58,460 nt of DNA from positions 1 through 58,460 of IMG/VR virus record IMGVR_UViG_3300008116_000046; one strand, given 5' to 3'. The notes under the pieces are model-generated. The model did not search any database and was not told the DNA's origin. It worked only from the letters and a program-made list of their open reading frames with translations. This document shows positions 1 to 6,346 of the stretch, piece by piece. The number at the start of each line of letters is the position of its first letter. Position 1 is the stretch's first letter. The stretch comes from a virus. The translations under genes and the position numbers were made by a program.

Positions 1-214
1 TGATTATGATACTCTGCTTGTGAAAGAAGTATCTGATGAAGAAGGAACAACTTATACTGATACGACAATGTGTATTCCTGTTTGGTTGTGCCCTTGGTTG
101 CAAGGATTCTTTGGCGAAGTTCCTGAGGAGATTTACATCAAAGTGCGTCCAATTAACAAAGGTCTTGAGTCTTTTGTTGCTGCTACTGGTATGAAAGGGT
201 TTTTGGATAAATAA
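1..214 (+). CDS. 3' end of an unrecognised protein gene
   Basis: The reading frame is open from base 2 to the TAA at 212-214, giving the last 70 residues of a protein whose start lies left of the window. The fragment is acidic at first (KEVSDEEG), then rich in Trp and Pro (PVWLCPWLQGFFGEVPEEIY), and ends TGMKGFLDK. No family is recognised. A GTG at 20 could act as an internal start, but no ribosome site precedes it, so a 5' truncation by the window edge is the simpler reading. Confidence 0.6.
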   Translation, partial: DYDTLLVKEVSDEEGTTYTDTTMCIPVWLCPWLQGFFGEVPEEIYIKVRPINKGLESFVAATGMKGFLDK

Positions 215-229
215 CTAGAAAAGATTACA

Positions 230-388
230 ATGAAACCAACACCAAGAGAACTACAAGAAACATATCAAACCTACGAAAGTCTTGTAGAACATTTAACATC
301 AGAAGGTTATGCTGATGATAGAGAATCTGCAGATAAAATCATCGCTGGTATGAGTGAAACTTGGTACAATTTTATAGTTAAAGAATGA
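230..388 (+). CDS. Small hypothetical protein (52 aa)
   Basis: A 52-residue acidic, probably helical protein starting MKPTPRELQETYQTYESLVE. It begins 15 bases after the preceding stop and its TGA overlaps the ATG of the next gene (ATGA), which suggests one operon with coupled translation. No known domain is recognised. Confidence 0.6.
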   Translation: MKPTPRELQETYQTYESLVEHLTSEGYADDRESADKIIAGMSETWYNFIVKE

Positions 389-564
389 AATTTCCTTTTG
401 ACCACATAGTAAAAGTACCAGAAAAAGAAGTTTGGTTAAGATGCGAGAGTGCTATTACTGCTATGGGTATTAGCACTCTTATGAATAAGTTTTATCCAGG
501 ATTCACTGCAAAAATATGCAGTGAAGATTACTTAAATACACTGAAGAACCAGTTGGCGAACTGA
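385..564 (+). CDS. Small hypothetical protein (59 aa)
   Basis: 59 residues starting MKFPFDHIVKVPEKEVWLRC, with two Cys separated by about 25 residues. It overlaps the previous gene by 4 bases. The end (NTLKNQLAN) is followed within 30 bases by a promoter-like element. Function not recognised. Confidence 0.6.
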   Translation: MKFPFDHIVKVPEKEVWLRCESAITAMGISTLMNKFYPGFTAKICSEDYLNTLKNQLAN

Positions 565-594
565 CCACTGACCTCCCCAAGGGCACCGATCCTG

Positions 595-603
595 TGCTAT
601 GAT
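595..603 (+). promoter_or_regulatory. Early promoter, extended -10
   Basis: TGCTATGAT: an extended -10 (TGn) joined to TATGAT at 598-603, 24 bases before the ATG at 627. No clear -35 is seen at 16-18 bp upstream. The same TGC-TATGAT form recurs at 6397 and 20536 with good -35 boxes. Confidence 0.5.
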
Positions 604-626
604 TACTAGGTAATCGAAAGAGATTG

Positions 627-845
627 ATGGAAGTCCTTGAATTCACTGACTCTTCTGCTATTGCAAAGATTCAGTTTGATGATGAGCAAAGTCAAGTTGG
701 TGTAGCATATACCTATAAACCAGAACACTTTTATGTTTTTGGTTGTGAAGACCTTGATTATGTTCGCCTTCACATCAAAACTGTCGAGAGTGTGGGTAAG
801 TTCATTGCCCAGATGAGAAAAGAAGGAACATTGCAAAGTATTTAA
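627..845 (+). CDS. Hypothetical protein (72 aa)
   Basis: First gene after the promoter at 595. The ATG at 627 is chosen over an in-frame TTG at 624; the GAAAGAG at 616 gives a weak ribosome site. The 72-residue product starts MEVLEFTDSSAIAKIQFDDE and has alternating hydrophobic residues, as expected for a small beta-rich fold (QVGVAYTYKPEHFYVFGC), then a helix (VESVGKFIAQMRKEG). It resembles the KTR/PH-like small proteins often found in phages (inference). Its TAA overlaps the next ATG. Confidence 0.65.
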   Translation: MEVLEFTDSSAIAKIQFDDEQSQVGVAYTYKPEHFYVFGCEDLDYVRLHIKTVESVGKFIAQMRKEGTLQSI

Positions 846-1021
846 TGGAAGGATTTATAGTTGGGGATGGTAGTTATGCTGCCATCCCTTTTGGTACAAA
901 GGGATTCATTATTATTCATAATGGACAACAACTCGAACGTCTTTGTAAAACTGAAGAAACTGCAAGAAAATACATCAACGACCACAAGAAGGGTAAGTCA
1001 GTAGCAAAACTTCCATTGTGA
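845..1021 (+). CDS. Hypothetical protein (58 aa)
   Basis: Starts at a TAATG junction with the previous gene, so translation is probably coupled. The 58 residues begin MEGFIVGDGSYAAIPFGTKG and end in a basic tail (HKKGKSVAKLPL). No domain recognised. Confidence 0.6.
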   Translation: MEGFIVGDGSYAAIPFGTKGFIIIHNGQQLERLCKTEETARKYINDHKKGKSVAKLPL

Positions 1022-1069
1022 CGGTCTTTTGACTGGCACATAGATCTCCCATATGGGCACCGGATGCCC

Positions 1070-1075
1070 TATACT
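1070..1075 (+). promoter_or_regulatory. Early promoter -10 (TATACT)
   Basis: TATACT inside the string GGATGCCCTATACT. The same context (GATGCCCTAT) occurs before -10 boxes at 7734 and 9782, which supports a shared promoter type. No consensus -35. Confidence 0.45.
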
Positions 1076-1101
1076 ACATTTGTTGATTTGAGGAACCTAC
1101 C

Positions 1102-1506
1102 ATCTCTACTCGCGGAAGAATTGGAATTGAACTTAAGAATGGTTCTATTCTTTCAGTATATCATCACTGGGACTCATATGAATCTTGGTTGGGTCGGATT
1201 CTAAAAACTCATTACAACACCCGCCAGAAAGTTTCAGAACTTATTGATGGCGGAGATATGAGTTCTTGTTGGACTGATAATCGTTGGGATGATAGTGCTG
1301 ATGGTTCTTATGGTCCTCAATACTATTCCCAGCGGGGTGATGATTCCCCTCCTCGTCTAGATGAGAATCTATCAGAGTATCTACGCATTAGAACTAGTGA
1401 AGAGTATCATTATCTCTTCACTCAATCTGGCGAATGGGTTTGTTATGATATGCATAATGACCTCCCCAACCTGATTGAAATTCCCACCGCAGCATTGATG
1501 GTATGA
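1102..1506 (+). CDS. Hypothetical protein with apparent ATC start (134 aa)
   Basis: The frame that ends at 1506 is open back to a TGA at 1084-1086 and contains no ATG, GTG or TTG before the TTG at 1189. Coding character clearly continues upstream: residues read STRGRIGIELKNGSILSVYH directly before WDSYESWLGRILKTHYNT. The best start is ATC at 1102, eight bases after GAGG, in exactly the place an ATG would have. Starting at 1189 would remove about 29 well-formed residues. The C-terminal half is acidic with Trp and Tyr (ISSL-type small phage protein, family not recognised). Its TGA overlaps the next ATG. Either ATC is used, or the base is a sequencing or mutation event from ATG. Confidence 0.6.
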   Translation: MSTRGRIGIELKNGSILSVYHHWDSYESWLGRILKTHYNTRQKVSELIDGGDMSSCWTDNRWDDSADGSYGPQYYSQRGDDSPPRLDENLSEYLRIRTSEEYHYLFTQSGEWVCYDMHNDLPNLIEIPTAALMV

Positions 1507-1667
1507 TTGAACTTCTTGCATCTGCACTTATTGCATCTTCTAATCAATCAGAAAAAATCAATAAGTTTTGTGCTTATGTTGTAGGAATTCCATATGCATC
1601 TGATAATTTTACAGATGAAGAATGGAGTCGTTTTGTTTATTGCCGCGAACACTTGAGAATTAACTGA
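1503..1667 (+). CDS. Small hypothetical protein (54 aa)
   Basis: 54 residues starting MIELLASALIASSNQSEKIN, overlapping the previous gene by 4 bases (ATGA). Mostly helical composition with a C-terminal WSRFVYCREHLRIN. No family recognised. Confidence 0.6.
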   Translation: MIELLASALIASSNQSEKINKFCAYVVGIPYASDNFTDEEWSRFVYCREHLRIN

Positions 1668-1669
1668 TT

Positions 1670-1852
1670 ATGAAAGCTCTGGGTCTTGTATTTGGAGTTG
1701 TTGTTCTTGTAACAGCAAGTCTCTTAATTGAAGCGTGGTTGCTTGGCATCATTCTTCCTTGGTTTGATGTATCATTGACATTCTGGCAAAACTTTACTAT
1801 CATTGTTCTCGCTAATATGATTTTCAAAAACACTGGAGTTTCTTCTAAATGA
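1670..1852 (+). CDS. Small membrane protein, two transmembrane segments
   Basis: 60 residues with two hydrophobic stretches: about residues 3-28 (LGLVFGVVVLVTASLLIEAW) and about 38-52 (FWQNFTIIVLANMIF). It starts two bases after the previous stop and its stop overlaps the next ATG. It is the first of five consecutive short membrane-type genes (1670-2596). Confidence 0.65.
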   Translation: MKALGLVFGVVVLVTASLLIEAWLLGIILPWFDVSLTFWQNFTIIVLANMIFKNTGVSSK

Positions 1853-1971
1853 TTACTACGATTATGGCAGGATTTGCCTTTGGTTATTGTGTAATGGATA
1901 TTATCCAAAACTATCGTGCTCGTCGCACTATGAATGAACTGCTGAAATCTACTCTGGAGAATGACAAATGA
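1849..1971 (+). CDS. Very small protein with hydrophobic N-terminus (40 aa)
   Basis: MITTIMAGFAFGYCVMDIIQ then a basic helical tail (NYRARRTMNELLKSTLENDK). The first 20 residues could span or sit in a membrane. ATGA overlaps on both sides place it firmly in the membrane-gene operon. Confidence 0.55.
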   Translation: MITTIMAGFAFGYCVMDIIQNYRARRTMNELLKSTLENDK

Positions 1972-2372
1972 CACAAGACAACACTATGCGGAACGCCACT
2001 ATTATTGGTGTTTCGTTCATTCTCTCTCTGTTTATCATCAATGCTGTAGTTGGTCCACTCTATAATGTGTGGGCTCAATCTCTACAAGGTAAAGCAGAAC
2101 TTCAGAAAGCAGAATATACCCGACAGGTGGCAGTTCTTGAAGCCCAAGCAAAGAAAGATTCTGCACAACAACTTGCCGATGCTGAAGTGATCCGTGCTCA
2201 AGGTGTTGCCAAGGCAAACCAGATCATCGGCAACTCCCTCAAAGATAACCGTGAGTATCTTCAGTATCTGTATATCACTGGTCTTGAGGAAGGTGCAAAC
2301 AAAGGTAATGTGACCATCTATGTTCCCACTGAGGGTGGTATGCCTGTTCCTACTCTTCAAATGAATAAATGA
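1968..2372 (+). CDS. SPFH/prohibitin-like membrane protein (134 aa)
   Basis: Residues about 10-32 form one transmembrane segment (IIGVSFILSLFIINAVVGPLY). It is followed by a long charged helix rich in Ala, Glu, Gln and Lys (about 40-85, for example EAQAKKDSAQQLADAEVIRA), the pattern of the C-terminal coiled coil of SPFH/Band-7 proteins. The tail EYLQYLYITGLEEG...VTIYVPTEGGMPVP also resembles the end of that family. The main SPFH fold is absent because the protein is only half the usual length. It probably assembles in the inner membrane; a role in host membrane remodelling or lysis control is inference. Confidence 0.6.
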   Translation: MTQDNTMRNATIIGVSFILSLFIINAVVGPLYNVWAQSLQGKAELQKAEYTRQVAVLEAQAKKDSAQQLADAEVIRAQGVAKANQIIGNSLKDNREYLQYLYITGLEEGANKGNVTIYVPTEGGMPVPTLQMNK

Positions 2373-2494
2373 ACTATAAGCACATTGTTGCTGGATTGAT
2401 TGGTATTTCACTCATTGCTGGGTGGAATATCTTTCTTGCTCAACGTGATGAAAAACTTTATTCCAAATATTATTATTCTAACGTCAAAAGATAG
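2369..2494 (+). CDS. Single-span small membrane protein (41 aa)
   Basis: MNYKHIVAGLIGISLIAGWN followed by IFLAQRDEKLYSKYYYSNVKR: one hydrophobic segment near residues 5-24 and a Lys/Tyr-rich tail. ATGA overlap with the SPFH-like gene upstream suggests it is co-translated with it. Confidence 0.6.
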   Translation: MNYKHIVAGLIGISLIAGWNIFLAQRDEKLYSKYYYSNVKR

Positions 2495-2503
2495 TCTAAA
2501 AAT

Positions 2504-2596
2504 ATGACTTTTATTCTTGGTATGGGAGTTGGTATTCTTTTGACTATAGGAACTGCACTCATAGTCGCCAGCGACATTGACAAAGACGACAATTAA
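2504..2596 (+). CDS. Tiny membrane protein (30 aa)
   Basis: MTFILGMGVGILLTIGTALI then VASDIDKDDN: one transmembrane segment with glycine spacing and an acidic tail. Last of the five membrane-type genes. It is small enough that its reality depends mainly on context and the clear hydrophobic/acidic layout. Confidence 0.5.
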   Translation: MTFILGMGVGILLTIGTALIVASDIDKDDN

Positions 2597-2628
2597 TTCT
2601 AAACTTAAGAGGTAATTTACAAAAACAA

Positions 2629-2859
2629 ATGAAGTATCTGTACATTGTTGACTACTGGGTTCCTTTTCCTTCTTCTGAGTATGGCGGACTAATCAATGTT
2701 ATTGCCGAAAATGATATTGAGTGCCACGATATTCTACGAGACTCAGATGATTATGATGACCGATACGAAAGTAAAATTATGGAGCGTGTAGTTGCTGCTC
2801 CTCGTTTTGCTCTTGCAAATGAAGAAGAATCTAAAATTGTTGAACACTTTACCACCTGA
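2629..2859 (+). CDS. Hypothetical protein (76 aa)
   Basis: Acidic protein starting MKYLYIVDYWVPFPSSEYGG with a VIAENDIECHDILRD segment; the layout (beta strand, then a helix with Asp/Asn) is like small phage proteins of the 'VIxAxxxxEA' type. The ATG follows AGAGGTAATTTACAAAAACAA, where AGAGG is a distant ribosome site. No function recognised. Confidence 0.65.
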   Translation: MKYLYIVDYWVPFPSSEYGGLINVIAENDIECHDILRDSDDYDDRYESKIMERVVAAPRFALANEEESKIVEHFTT

Positions 2860-2861
2860 TT

Positions 2862-3029
2862 ATGACACATAATATTGCTCATACCAACAAGATGTTGTTT
2901 GACCTAAAGCAAATGTATCAAACAAGGATTTCCTCTCTCCAAGATAAAATCAATGAACAAGAGCAAGAAATTGCTAAACTTAAGACATTGATTTCTCTTC
3001 TAACTATTGATAGGGAATATGATTGCTAA
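2862..3029 (+). CDS. Small coiled-coil protein (55 aa)
   Basis: Residues about 12-48 form a continuous amphipathic helix (FDLKQMYQTRISSLQDKINE then QEQEIAKLKTLISLL), with leucine/isoleucine spacing of a coiled coil. It lies two bases after the previous stop. Likely a small oligomeric protein; function unknown. Confidence 0.6.
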   Translation: MTHNIAHTNKMLFDLKQMYQTRISSLQDKINEQEQEIAKLKTLISLLTIDREYDC

Positions 3030-3032
3030 TTT

Positions 3033-3269
3033 ATGTCTTATGATCCAAAAGTTAATGACTATGTAAAGTGGTCTAAAGGTGTTGAGGGTTGGGTTTATTT
3101 CAAAAGCAAAGAATACATTACGATCGAATACTCTGTCCGACCAAAGGATGAGGTGAATTATGGGTGCTGCTCTATTCACGCAAATGAAAGATTGCTTGTT
3201 CTTTGTTATAATGAGGATTGGAATAAATTAGAATATGTTAGATCAAGACAATCAATTTATGAAAAGTAG
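3033..3269 (+). CDS. Hypothetical protein (78 aa)
   Basis: Starts MSYDPKVNDYVKWSKGVEGW with VYFKSKEYITIEYSVRPK: short beta-rich fold of the kind seen in small SH3-like phage proteins (the 'DYVKW..GVEGWVYF' turn is typical). Two Cys at CCSIH. It overlaps the next gene by 35 bases if that gene starts at 3235. Confidence 0.6.
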   Translation: MSYDPKVNDYVKWSKGVEGWVYFKSKEYITIEYSVRPKDEVNYGCCSIHANERLLVLCYNEDWNKLEYVRSRQSIYEK

Positions 3270-3534
3270 GAAAACTCTATTTCGTCTCATTGCCAAAGCA
3301 CTAGGTGAAAAAGCAAGTAAATGTGATAAGGAAGCAGATAAAGTAGCAATTATCCGCTTCCTTATGTTTCTTTCCATCTTTATTACCAACGGGTTTATTG
3401 TCTTCAATGCAATAAGAACTCATATTATCCAGGCAGAACCTAAACCCGTCAGGTGTATTATCGAATCTTCTGTTCTTCCAGCATATCAGACTCCACAACC
3501 AAAGGAATTGAATACTTCTTTTGAATACGAGTAA
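3235..3534 (+). CDS. Small membrane-anchored protein (99 aa)
   Basis: A basic N-terminal half (MKSRKTLFRLIAKALGEKAS) is followed by one transmembrane segment at about residues 42-61 (RFLMFLSIFITNGFIVFNAI) and a polar tail with Pro. The ATG at 3235 has GAGGATTGG about 14 bases upstream; a second ATG at 3259 is possible and would reduce the overlap with the previous gene. Function unknown. Confidence 0.6.
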   Translation: MLDQDNQFMKSRKTLFRLIAKALGEKASKCDKEADKVAIIRFLMFLSIFITNGFIVFNAIRTHIIQAEPKPVRCIIESSVLPAYQTPQPKELNTSFEYE

Positions 3535-3535
3535 A

Positions 3536-3543
3536 TATAAATA
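3536..3543 (+). promoter_or_regulatory. T4-type late promoter (TATAAATA)
   Basis: Exact match to the T4 late promoter box, 26 bases before the ATG at 3569. It marks the downstream gene as probably late and dependent on a gp55-like sigma factor. Confidence 0.7.
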
Positions 3544-3568
3544 TTCTTATAGTGCCCCCAAAATACAA

Positions 3569-4198
3569 ATGAATTCAAAAGATTTCCACACTTTGCAAGA
3601 AGCATATTTGAGTGTTTATGAATCACAGTCTCTAGAAGAGGGTCTTCGTTCTGCTGTAAAGAGACTTCTTGGTGGTAAGAAAAAAGAAGTAAAAGCATCC
3701 GAACCTGAAAGTAGAGGTGCATATCTTCGTAGAAGATATAATGTCGGGCCAGAAAGATCAGATACTTCTGCAAAGAGACAAATCTTAGATAGATCTCGTG
3801 CAAGAAAGGATAGAGACGAAGCAAAGTATGGTGATTCTGTATATACTAAAAAAGTCGCTCAACAATCTGCAGATGCACACGACCGTTATTTGAGAGCAGG
3901 TTATAGTAAGTATGGCGCTGATCTGAAGCATGGTCGTGGTAGTAAAGCAGCAAAAAGAGCAGCAGCACTTCAAAGAGAAAATCTTGAATGGATTGTAGAT
4001 ACTCTAGTTAATGAAGGGTATGATCTTTCGTCATACACTTGGAATGATATGTATGAAATCTGTACTGAGGAATTGGCAGATCTTTATGATGTCCTTTTCA
4101 ATCATCTACTTGATGAAGGATATGCCGAAACACAAGAAGCAGCAGAAGCAATTATGGAGTGTATGAGTGAAGAGTGGGTTGATAGTATTTTAAAATAA
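3569..4198 (+). CDS. Basic late protein, cyanophage virion-type (209 aa)
   Basis: The ATG at 3569 lies just after a perfect late promoter; an in-frame TTG at 3521 would place the promoter inside the gene. Residues about 20-145 are strongly basic and Arg/Lys-rich (SAVKRLLGGKKKEVK, AYLRRRYNVGPERS), and the last 65 residues are acidic and helical (WIVDTLVNEGYDLSSYTW, AEAIMECMSEEWVDSI). This split layout and the 'LNEGYDLS.YTWDDMYEI' tail are familiar from cyanophage late proteins of unknown function, perhaps packaged in the virion (inference). It is followed by a bidirectional terminator. Confidence 0.65.
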   Translation: MNSKDFHTLQEAYLSVYESQSLEEGLRSAVKRLLGGKKKEVKASEPESRGAYLRRRYNVGPERSDTSAKRQILDRSRARKDRDEAKYGDSVYTKKVAQQSADAHDRYLRAGYSKYGADLKHGRGSKAAKRAAALQRENLEWIVDTLVNEGYDLSSYTWNDMYEICTEELADLYDVLFNHLLDEGYAETQEAAEAIMECMSEEWVDSILK

Positions 4199-4213
4199 AA
4201 CCCGAATAATAAA

Positions 4214-4237
4214 AAAGGAGGGGTAAAACCCTCCTTT
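4214..4237. terminator. Bidirectional intrinsic terminator
   Basis: AAAGGAGGG (4214-4222) pairs with CCCTCCTTT (4229-4237) around a 6-base loop; A-run on the left and T-run on the right let it work in both directions. It sits between the convergent genes ending at 4198 and 4242. Confidence 0.85.
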
Positions 4238-4241
4238 AATA

Positions 4242-4445
4242 TTATTTGGAACTTACGAAATCATTGATGATTTGTGCTTGTTCCAGGACTTTATCTAAAG
4301 TTGGAAACTCTGGATAATCTATTTTTACTGTATTCTCTGAATTATCATTCCAAACACGAGCAGTGTCATATTCAATACTAAACTGATCGTTCATCATAGC
4401 ATATGCTTGCTTGAAGACTTCGAAGCGAAGTTCGTAAGGTGTCAT
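4242..4445 (-). CDS. Hypothetical protein, only minus-strand gene (67 aa)
   Basis: MTPYELRFEVFKQAYAMMND and onward; the 'MTPYElRFe.f..A..m' start is a recognisable small protein found in many cyanophages, of unknown function. On the minus strand an AGGAGA lies eight bases before the ATG, the best Shine-Dalgarno in this part, and TATAAT/TATTATAC strings lie 40-60 bases further upstream. The convergent terminator at 4214 supports expression from this strand. Isolated antisense position suggests its own regulation. Confidence 0.8.
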   Translation of the reverse strand: MTPYELRFEVFKQAYAMMNDQFSIEYDTARVWNDNSENTVKIDYPEFPTLDKVLEQAQIINDFVSSK

Positions 4446-4500
4446 AGGTATTCTCCTAATGTGTGTGATGTGTGAGTATAATACTCAACATTTATTATAC

Positions 4501-4508
4501 AATAAATA
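4501..4508 (+). promoter_or_regulatory. Late promoter-like box (AATAAATA)
   Basis: AATAAATA 20 bases before the ATG at 4528, in the same form as boxes before gp25, gp8, gp18 and other late genes here. Confidence 0.5.
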
Positions 4509-4527
4509 ATCAAAAAGTCAAGAGATA

Positions 4528-4752
4528 ATGAAAACTTTTCAGCAATTTCAAGAAAATATAGAACAACTTAGAAAAGGTCTTGAAACTCTTGAACGTCAAT
4601 CTGCACCAAGAGAAAGACTTGCTGCAAGAAGAGCAGCAGCAAGACAAAGAAGTAGAACTCTTGCATCAGATTTTCAACGAAGACAAAAAGAAAAGATGCG
4701 AGCACAAAGAGAAAGAATGCAGAAAGAGGAATTGCAGACTGGGACACTTTAA
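4528..4752 (+). CDS. Arg/Gln-rich coiled-coil protein (74 aa)
   Basis: MKTFQQFQENIEQLRKGLET then long runs of Arg, Ala, Gln and Glu (RERLAARRAAARQRSRTLAS). It is a single long basic helix, probably DNA- or protein-binding. It begins MKTFQQF, a start shared with many cyanophage late proteins. The stop codon lies inside a GGGAC/GTCCC hairpin (4741-4762). Probably late, from the box at 4501. Confidence 0.65.
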   Translation: MKTFQQFQENIEQLRKGLETLERQSAPRERLAARRAAARQRSRTLASDFQRRQKEKMRAQRERMQKEELQTGTL

Positions 4753-4762
4753 GAACCGTCCC
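4741..4762 (+). terminator. Terminator-like hairpin overlapping gene end
   Basis: GGGAC (4741-4745) pairs with GTCCC (4758-4762). The stem starts inside the coding region of the gene ending at 4752. No T-run follows, so its strength is uncertain. Confidence 0.4.
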
Positions 4763-4792
4763 TCACCCCTTCCCAGACCCCCCAGGATGGTG

Positions 4793-4798
4793 TATGAT
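4793..4798 (+). promoter_or_regulatory. Early promoter -10 (TATGAT)
   Basis: GGTGTATGATAC 27 bases before the ATG at 4825, matching the extended -10 type used through the left region (TATGAT). Confidence 0.5.
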
Positions 4799-4824
4799 AC
4801 TTAAGTTCAGATGAGGACAGGTCA

Positions 4825-4959
4825 ATGGACGATTTTGATGATTTTCAAATTGAAGAGATTTCTGGTTTTGATTTTGCAGAGGCATCATTTGATGGACTCT
4901 TCGATGAAGATGAAGACCAAGCATTCAATACTTTTTTGAAGAGCAATTACGATTATTGA
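4825..4959 (+). CDS. Small acidic protein (44 aa)
   Basis: MDDFDDFQIEEISGFDFAEA and onward: about one third Asp/Glu, rich in Phe. GAGGACAGG just upstream gives a ribosome site. It could mimic DNA or bind a host protein, but this is inference from charge only. Joined to the next gene by TGATG. Confidence 0.6.
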   Translation: MDDFDDFQIEEISGFDFAEASFDGLFDEDEDQAFNTFLKSNYDY

Positions 4960-5192
4960 TGTTTGCTTCTATTCTTATTCGTCATCATTTTAATAACCTT
5001 GCAACTATGACACCCGATACATACAATTTTACTGGAGATGCTGTCACAATCCTTGGTTTTGTTGGTGTTGTTTCGGCGCTTGTTATTGTTAATGTTGCTT
5101 TCCGTAGGTTCTTCAATAGTCCTTACAATGTTCGCGTAAATACTCAATCCAACAACGAAACCCCCGAACTTTATACCGAAACCAATGACTGA
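4959..5192 (+). CDS. Small membrane protein (77 aa)
   Basis: Starts MFASILIRHHFNNLATMTPD; one clear transmembrane segment at about residues 27-48 (AVTILGFVGVVSALVIVNVA) followed by basic RRFFNSPYNVRV. It overlaps the previous stop by one base and the next gene by eight bases. Confidence 0.65.
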   Translation: MFASILIRHHFNNLATMTPDTYNFTGDAVTILGFVGVVSALVIVNVAFRRFFNSPYNVRVNTQSNNETPELYTETND

Positions 5193-5376
5193 TACTGTAA
5201 ATGTTCTTCCGCACCTTCAAGAACTTCAACAAACTTGGAGGCGGCAAGATTTCAATCTGACTCAATCTCAAAAAGAACAATATGAAATGCTCCTTCAAGC
5301 AAGGCGAGAACGAGTAAAATACTTTTATGATAATGGTCTAGTCTCAAAGGGTCGCACTAAGACGGACACTCCCTGA
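5185..5376 (+). CDS. Hypothetical protein (63 aa)
   Basis: MTDTVNVLPHLQELQQTWRR and onward: a helical, Gln-rich protein ending DNGLVSKGRTKTDTP. Overlaps the membrane protein gene upstream. No family recognised. Confidence 0.6.
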   Translation: MTDTVNVLPHLQELQQTWRRQDFNLTQSQKEQYEMLLQARRERVKYFYDNGLVSKGRTKTDTP

Positions 5377-5392
5377 ACTGGCACAAGAGGGG

Positions 5393-5421
5393 TTGCGGGG
5401 TGCCCCAAACCCTGCTATATT
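5393..5421 (+). promoter_or_regulatory. Sigma-70-like early promoter
   Basis: TTGCGG (5393-5398), 17-base spacer, TATATT (5416-5421) with an extended TGC before it. Thirty bases upstream of the gene at 5451. Confidence 0.65.
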
Positions 5422-5450
5422 ACATATGTTCCTGAGAAACGAACCACCCA

Positions 5451-5636
5451 ATGGTTATTGATCAAACCAATAGTCTCCAAAAAAACTATAACTTTGATCT
5501 TCTACAAGATATTTGTAGCACTCGCATTGAAACTGCAAACTTCTTCCTTGGAATCTACGAAACTCTTGATGATTATGAAGTAGAGAGTGAATACTACCGC
5601 GAAGAGATTGCACAGTATAAACTTTATGACGTGTGA
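5451..5636 (+). CDS. Small acidic protein (61 aa)
   Basis: MVIDQTNSLQKNYNFDLLQD and onward, ending EIAQYKLYDV; acidic and Tyr-rich. First gene after the promoter at 5393; the ribosome site is weak (no clear GGAG). The sequence after the stop begins the next terminator/promoter element. Confidence 0.6.
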   Translation: MVIDQTNSLQKNYNFDLLQDICSTRIETANFFLGIYETLDDYEVESEYYREEIAQYKLYDV

Positions 5637-5662
5637 CAGTCTTTGAACCGGCACAGGACCTC

Positions 5663-5691
5663 TTGACCTGCTGCCGGTTTCCTGCTACAAT
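5663..5691 (+). promoter_or_regulatory. Sigma-70-like early promoter
   Basis: TTGACC (5663-5668), exact 17-base spacer, TACAAT (5686-5691) with TGC extension: one of the best consensus matches in the window. Serves the gene at 5718. A GCCGG hairpin (CCGGCA/TGCCGG around 5648-5677) overlaps it. Confidence 0.75.
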
Positions 5692-5717
5692 ACATTCATA
5701 CAAAACAAACCAACTTT

Positions 5718-5861
5718 ATGAAGTACGTTGTTGAACTTTATGTTGGAGGAAAGGTCTTCAAAGAAGAAGTGCAGGCAGTAAATCCAAAAGATGCGCGAGA
5801 AACTGCTCTTGCAAGAAATCCCACAGCAAAAGTAGTGGGTGTTAATGTATCTTTCAAGTGA
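5718..5861 (+). CDS. Small beta-alpha-beta protein (47 aa)
   Basis: MKYVVELYVGGKVFKEEVQA then VNPKDARETALARNPTAKVV. The pattern (strand, turn, strand, helix DAR.TAL.RNP, strand VVGVNVSF) is that of the widespread very small 'A..p.dAR..A' phage proteins. Function unknown. It lies 27 bases after a strong early promoter. Confidence 0.7.
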   Translation: MKYVVELYVGGKVFKEEVQAVNPKDARETALARNPTAKVVGVNVSFK

Positions 5862-5866
5862 GTTCA

Positions 5867-6142
5867 ATGACTACTGACTTCGCCAATTCAAATCTTTCTA
5901 AGATTCGCCCCAAACTTCGCACTCAGGGAGTTGTTTCTGGCAATTTCGGGAAAGCAAAGGTAAAATCAGGTTCTTCTCTTAAAGAACTTGGCAATACCAA
6001 TGTTAAAGTAGTTAAATGTGCTACTCAAGATGAGTATCTCACTCGTCTTTACAAAGCATTTGACGCAACTGAAGATCCTAAACTAAAGAAGTTTATTTAC
6101 ACCGAAATCCGCAAAATCCACGTTCAACGAGGTGAATGGTAA
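5867..6142 (+). CDS. CpcT/NblA-neighbour type hypothetical protein, CRISPR-unrelated (91 aa)
   Basis: A small basic protein of unknown family. It starts MTTDFANSNLSKIRPKLRTQ; Lys/Arg-rich first half (KAKVKSGSSLKELG), then a helical second half (EYLTRLYKAFDATEDPKLKK) ending VQRGEW. The ATG at 5867 is chosen over a GTG at 5858. Basic charge suggests nucleic-acid binding, which is inference. It joins the next gene at TAATG. Confidence 0.55.
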   Translation: MTTDFANSNLSKIRPKLRTQGVVSGNFGKAKVKSGSSLKELGNTNVKVVKCATQDEYLTRLYKAFDATEDPKLKKFIYTEIRKIHVQRGEW

Positions 6143-6321
6143 TGAGTGAAATACGAACTGGAATACTGGCAGAGTGTGATATTCGCAGAGCAGTGAAACA
6201 ACACTTGCTTGATTGTTTGAAACGTCCAGAATACTATAATTATCCTCACGCCGATCTTGTTGCAGATTATACCAAAAAGATCAAAGATATTGATGAATTT
6301 CTAGAGAAGTTTGATAAGTAA
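6142..6321 (+). CDS. Hypothetical protein (59 aa)
   Basis: Starts MSEIRTGILAECDIRRAVKQ, two amphipathic helices (residues about 10-27 and 40-58) with HADLVADYTKKIKDIDEFLE at the end. An earlier in-frame ATG at 6136 is possible; 6142 gives a TAATG junction with the previous gene. Confidence 0.6.
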   Translation: MSEIRTGILAECDIRRAVKQHLLDCLKRPEYYNYPHADLVADYTKKIKDIDEFLEKFDK

Positions 6322-6346
6322 TTTTTGAGTGTATAACTAATACTAC

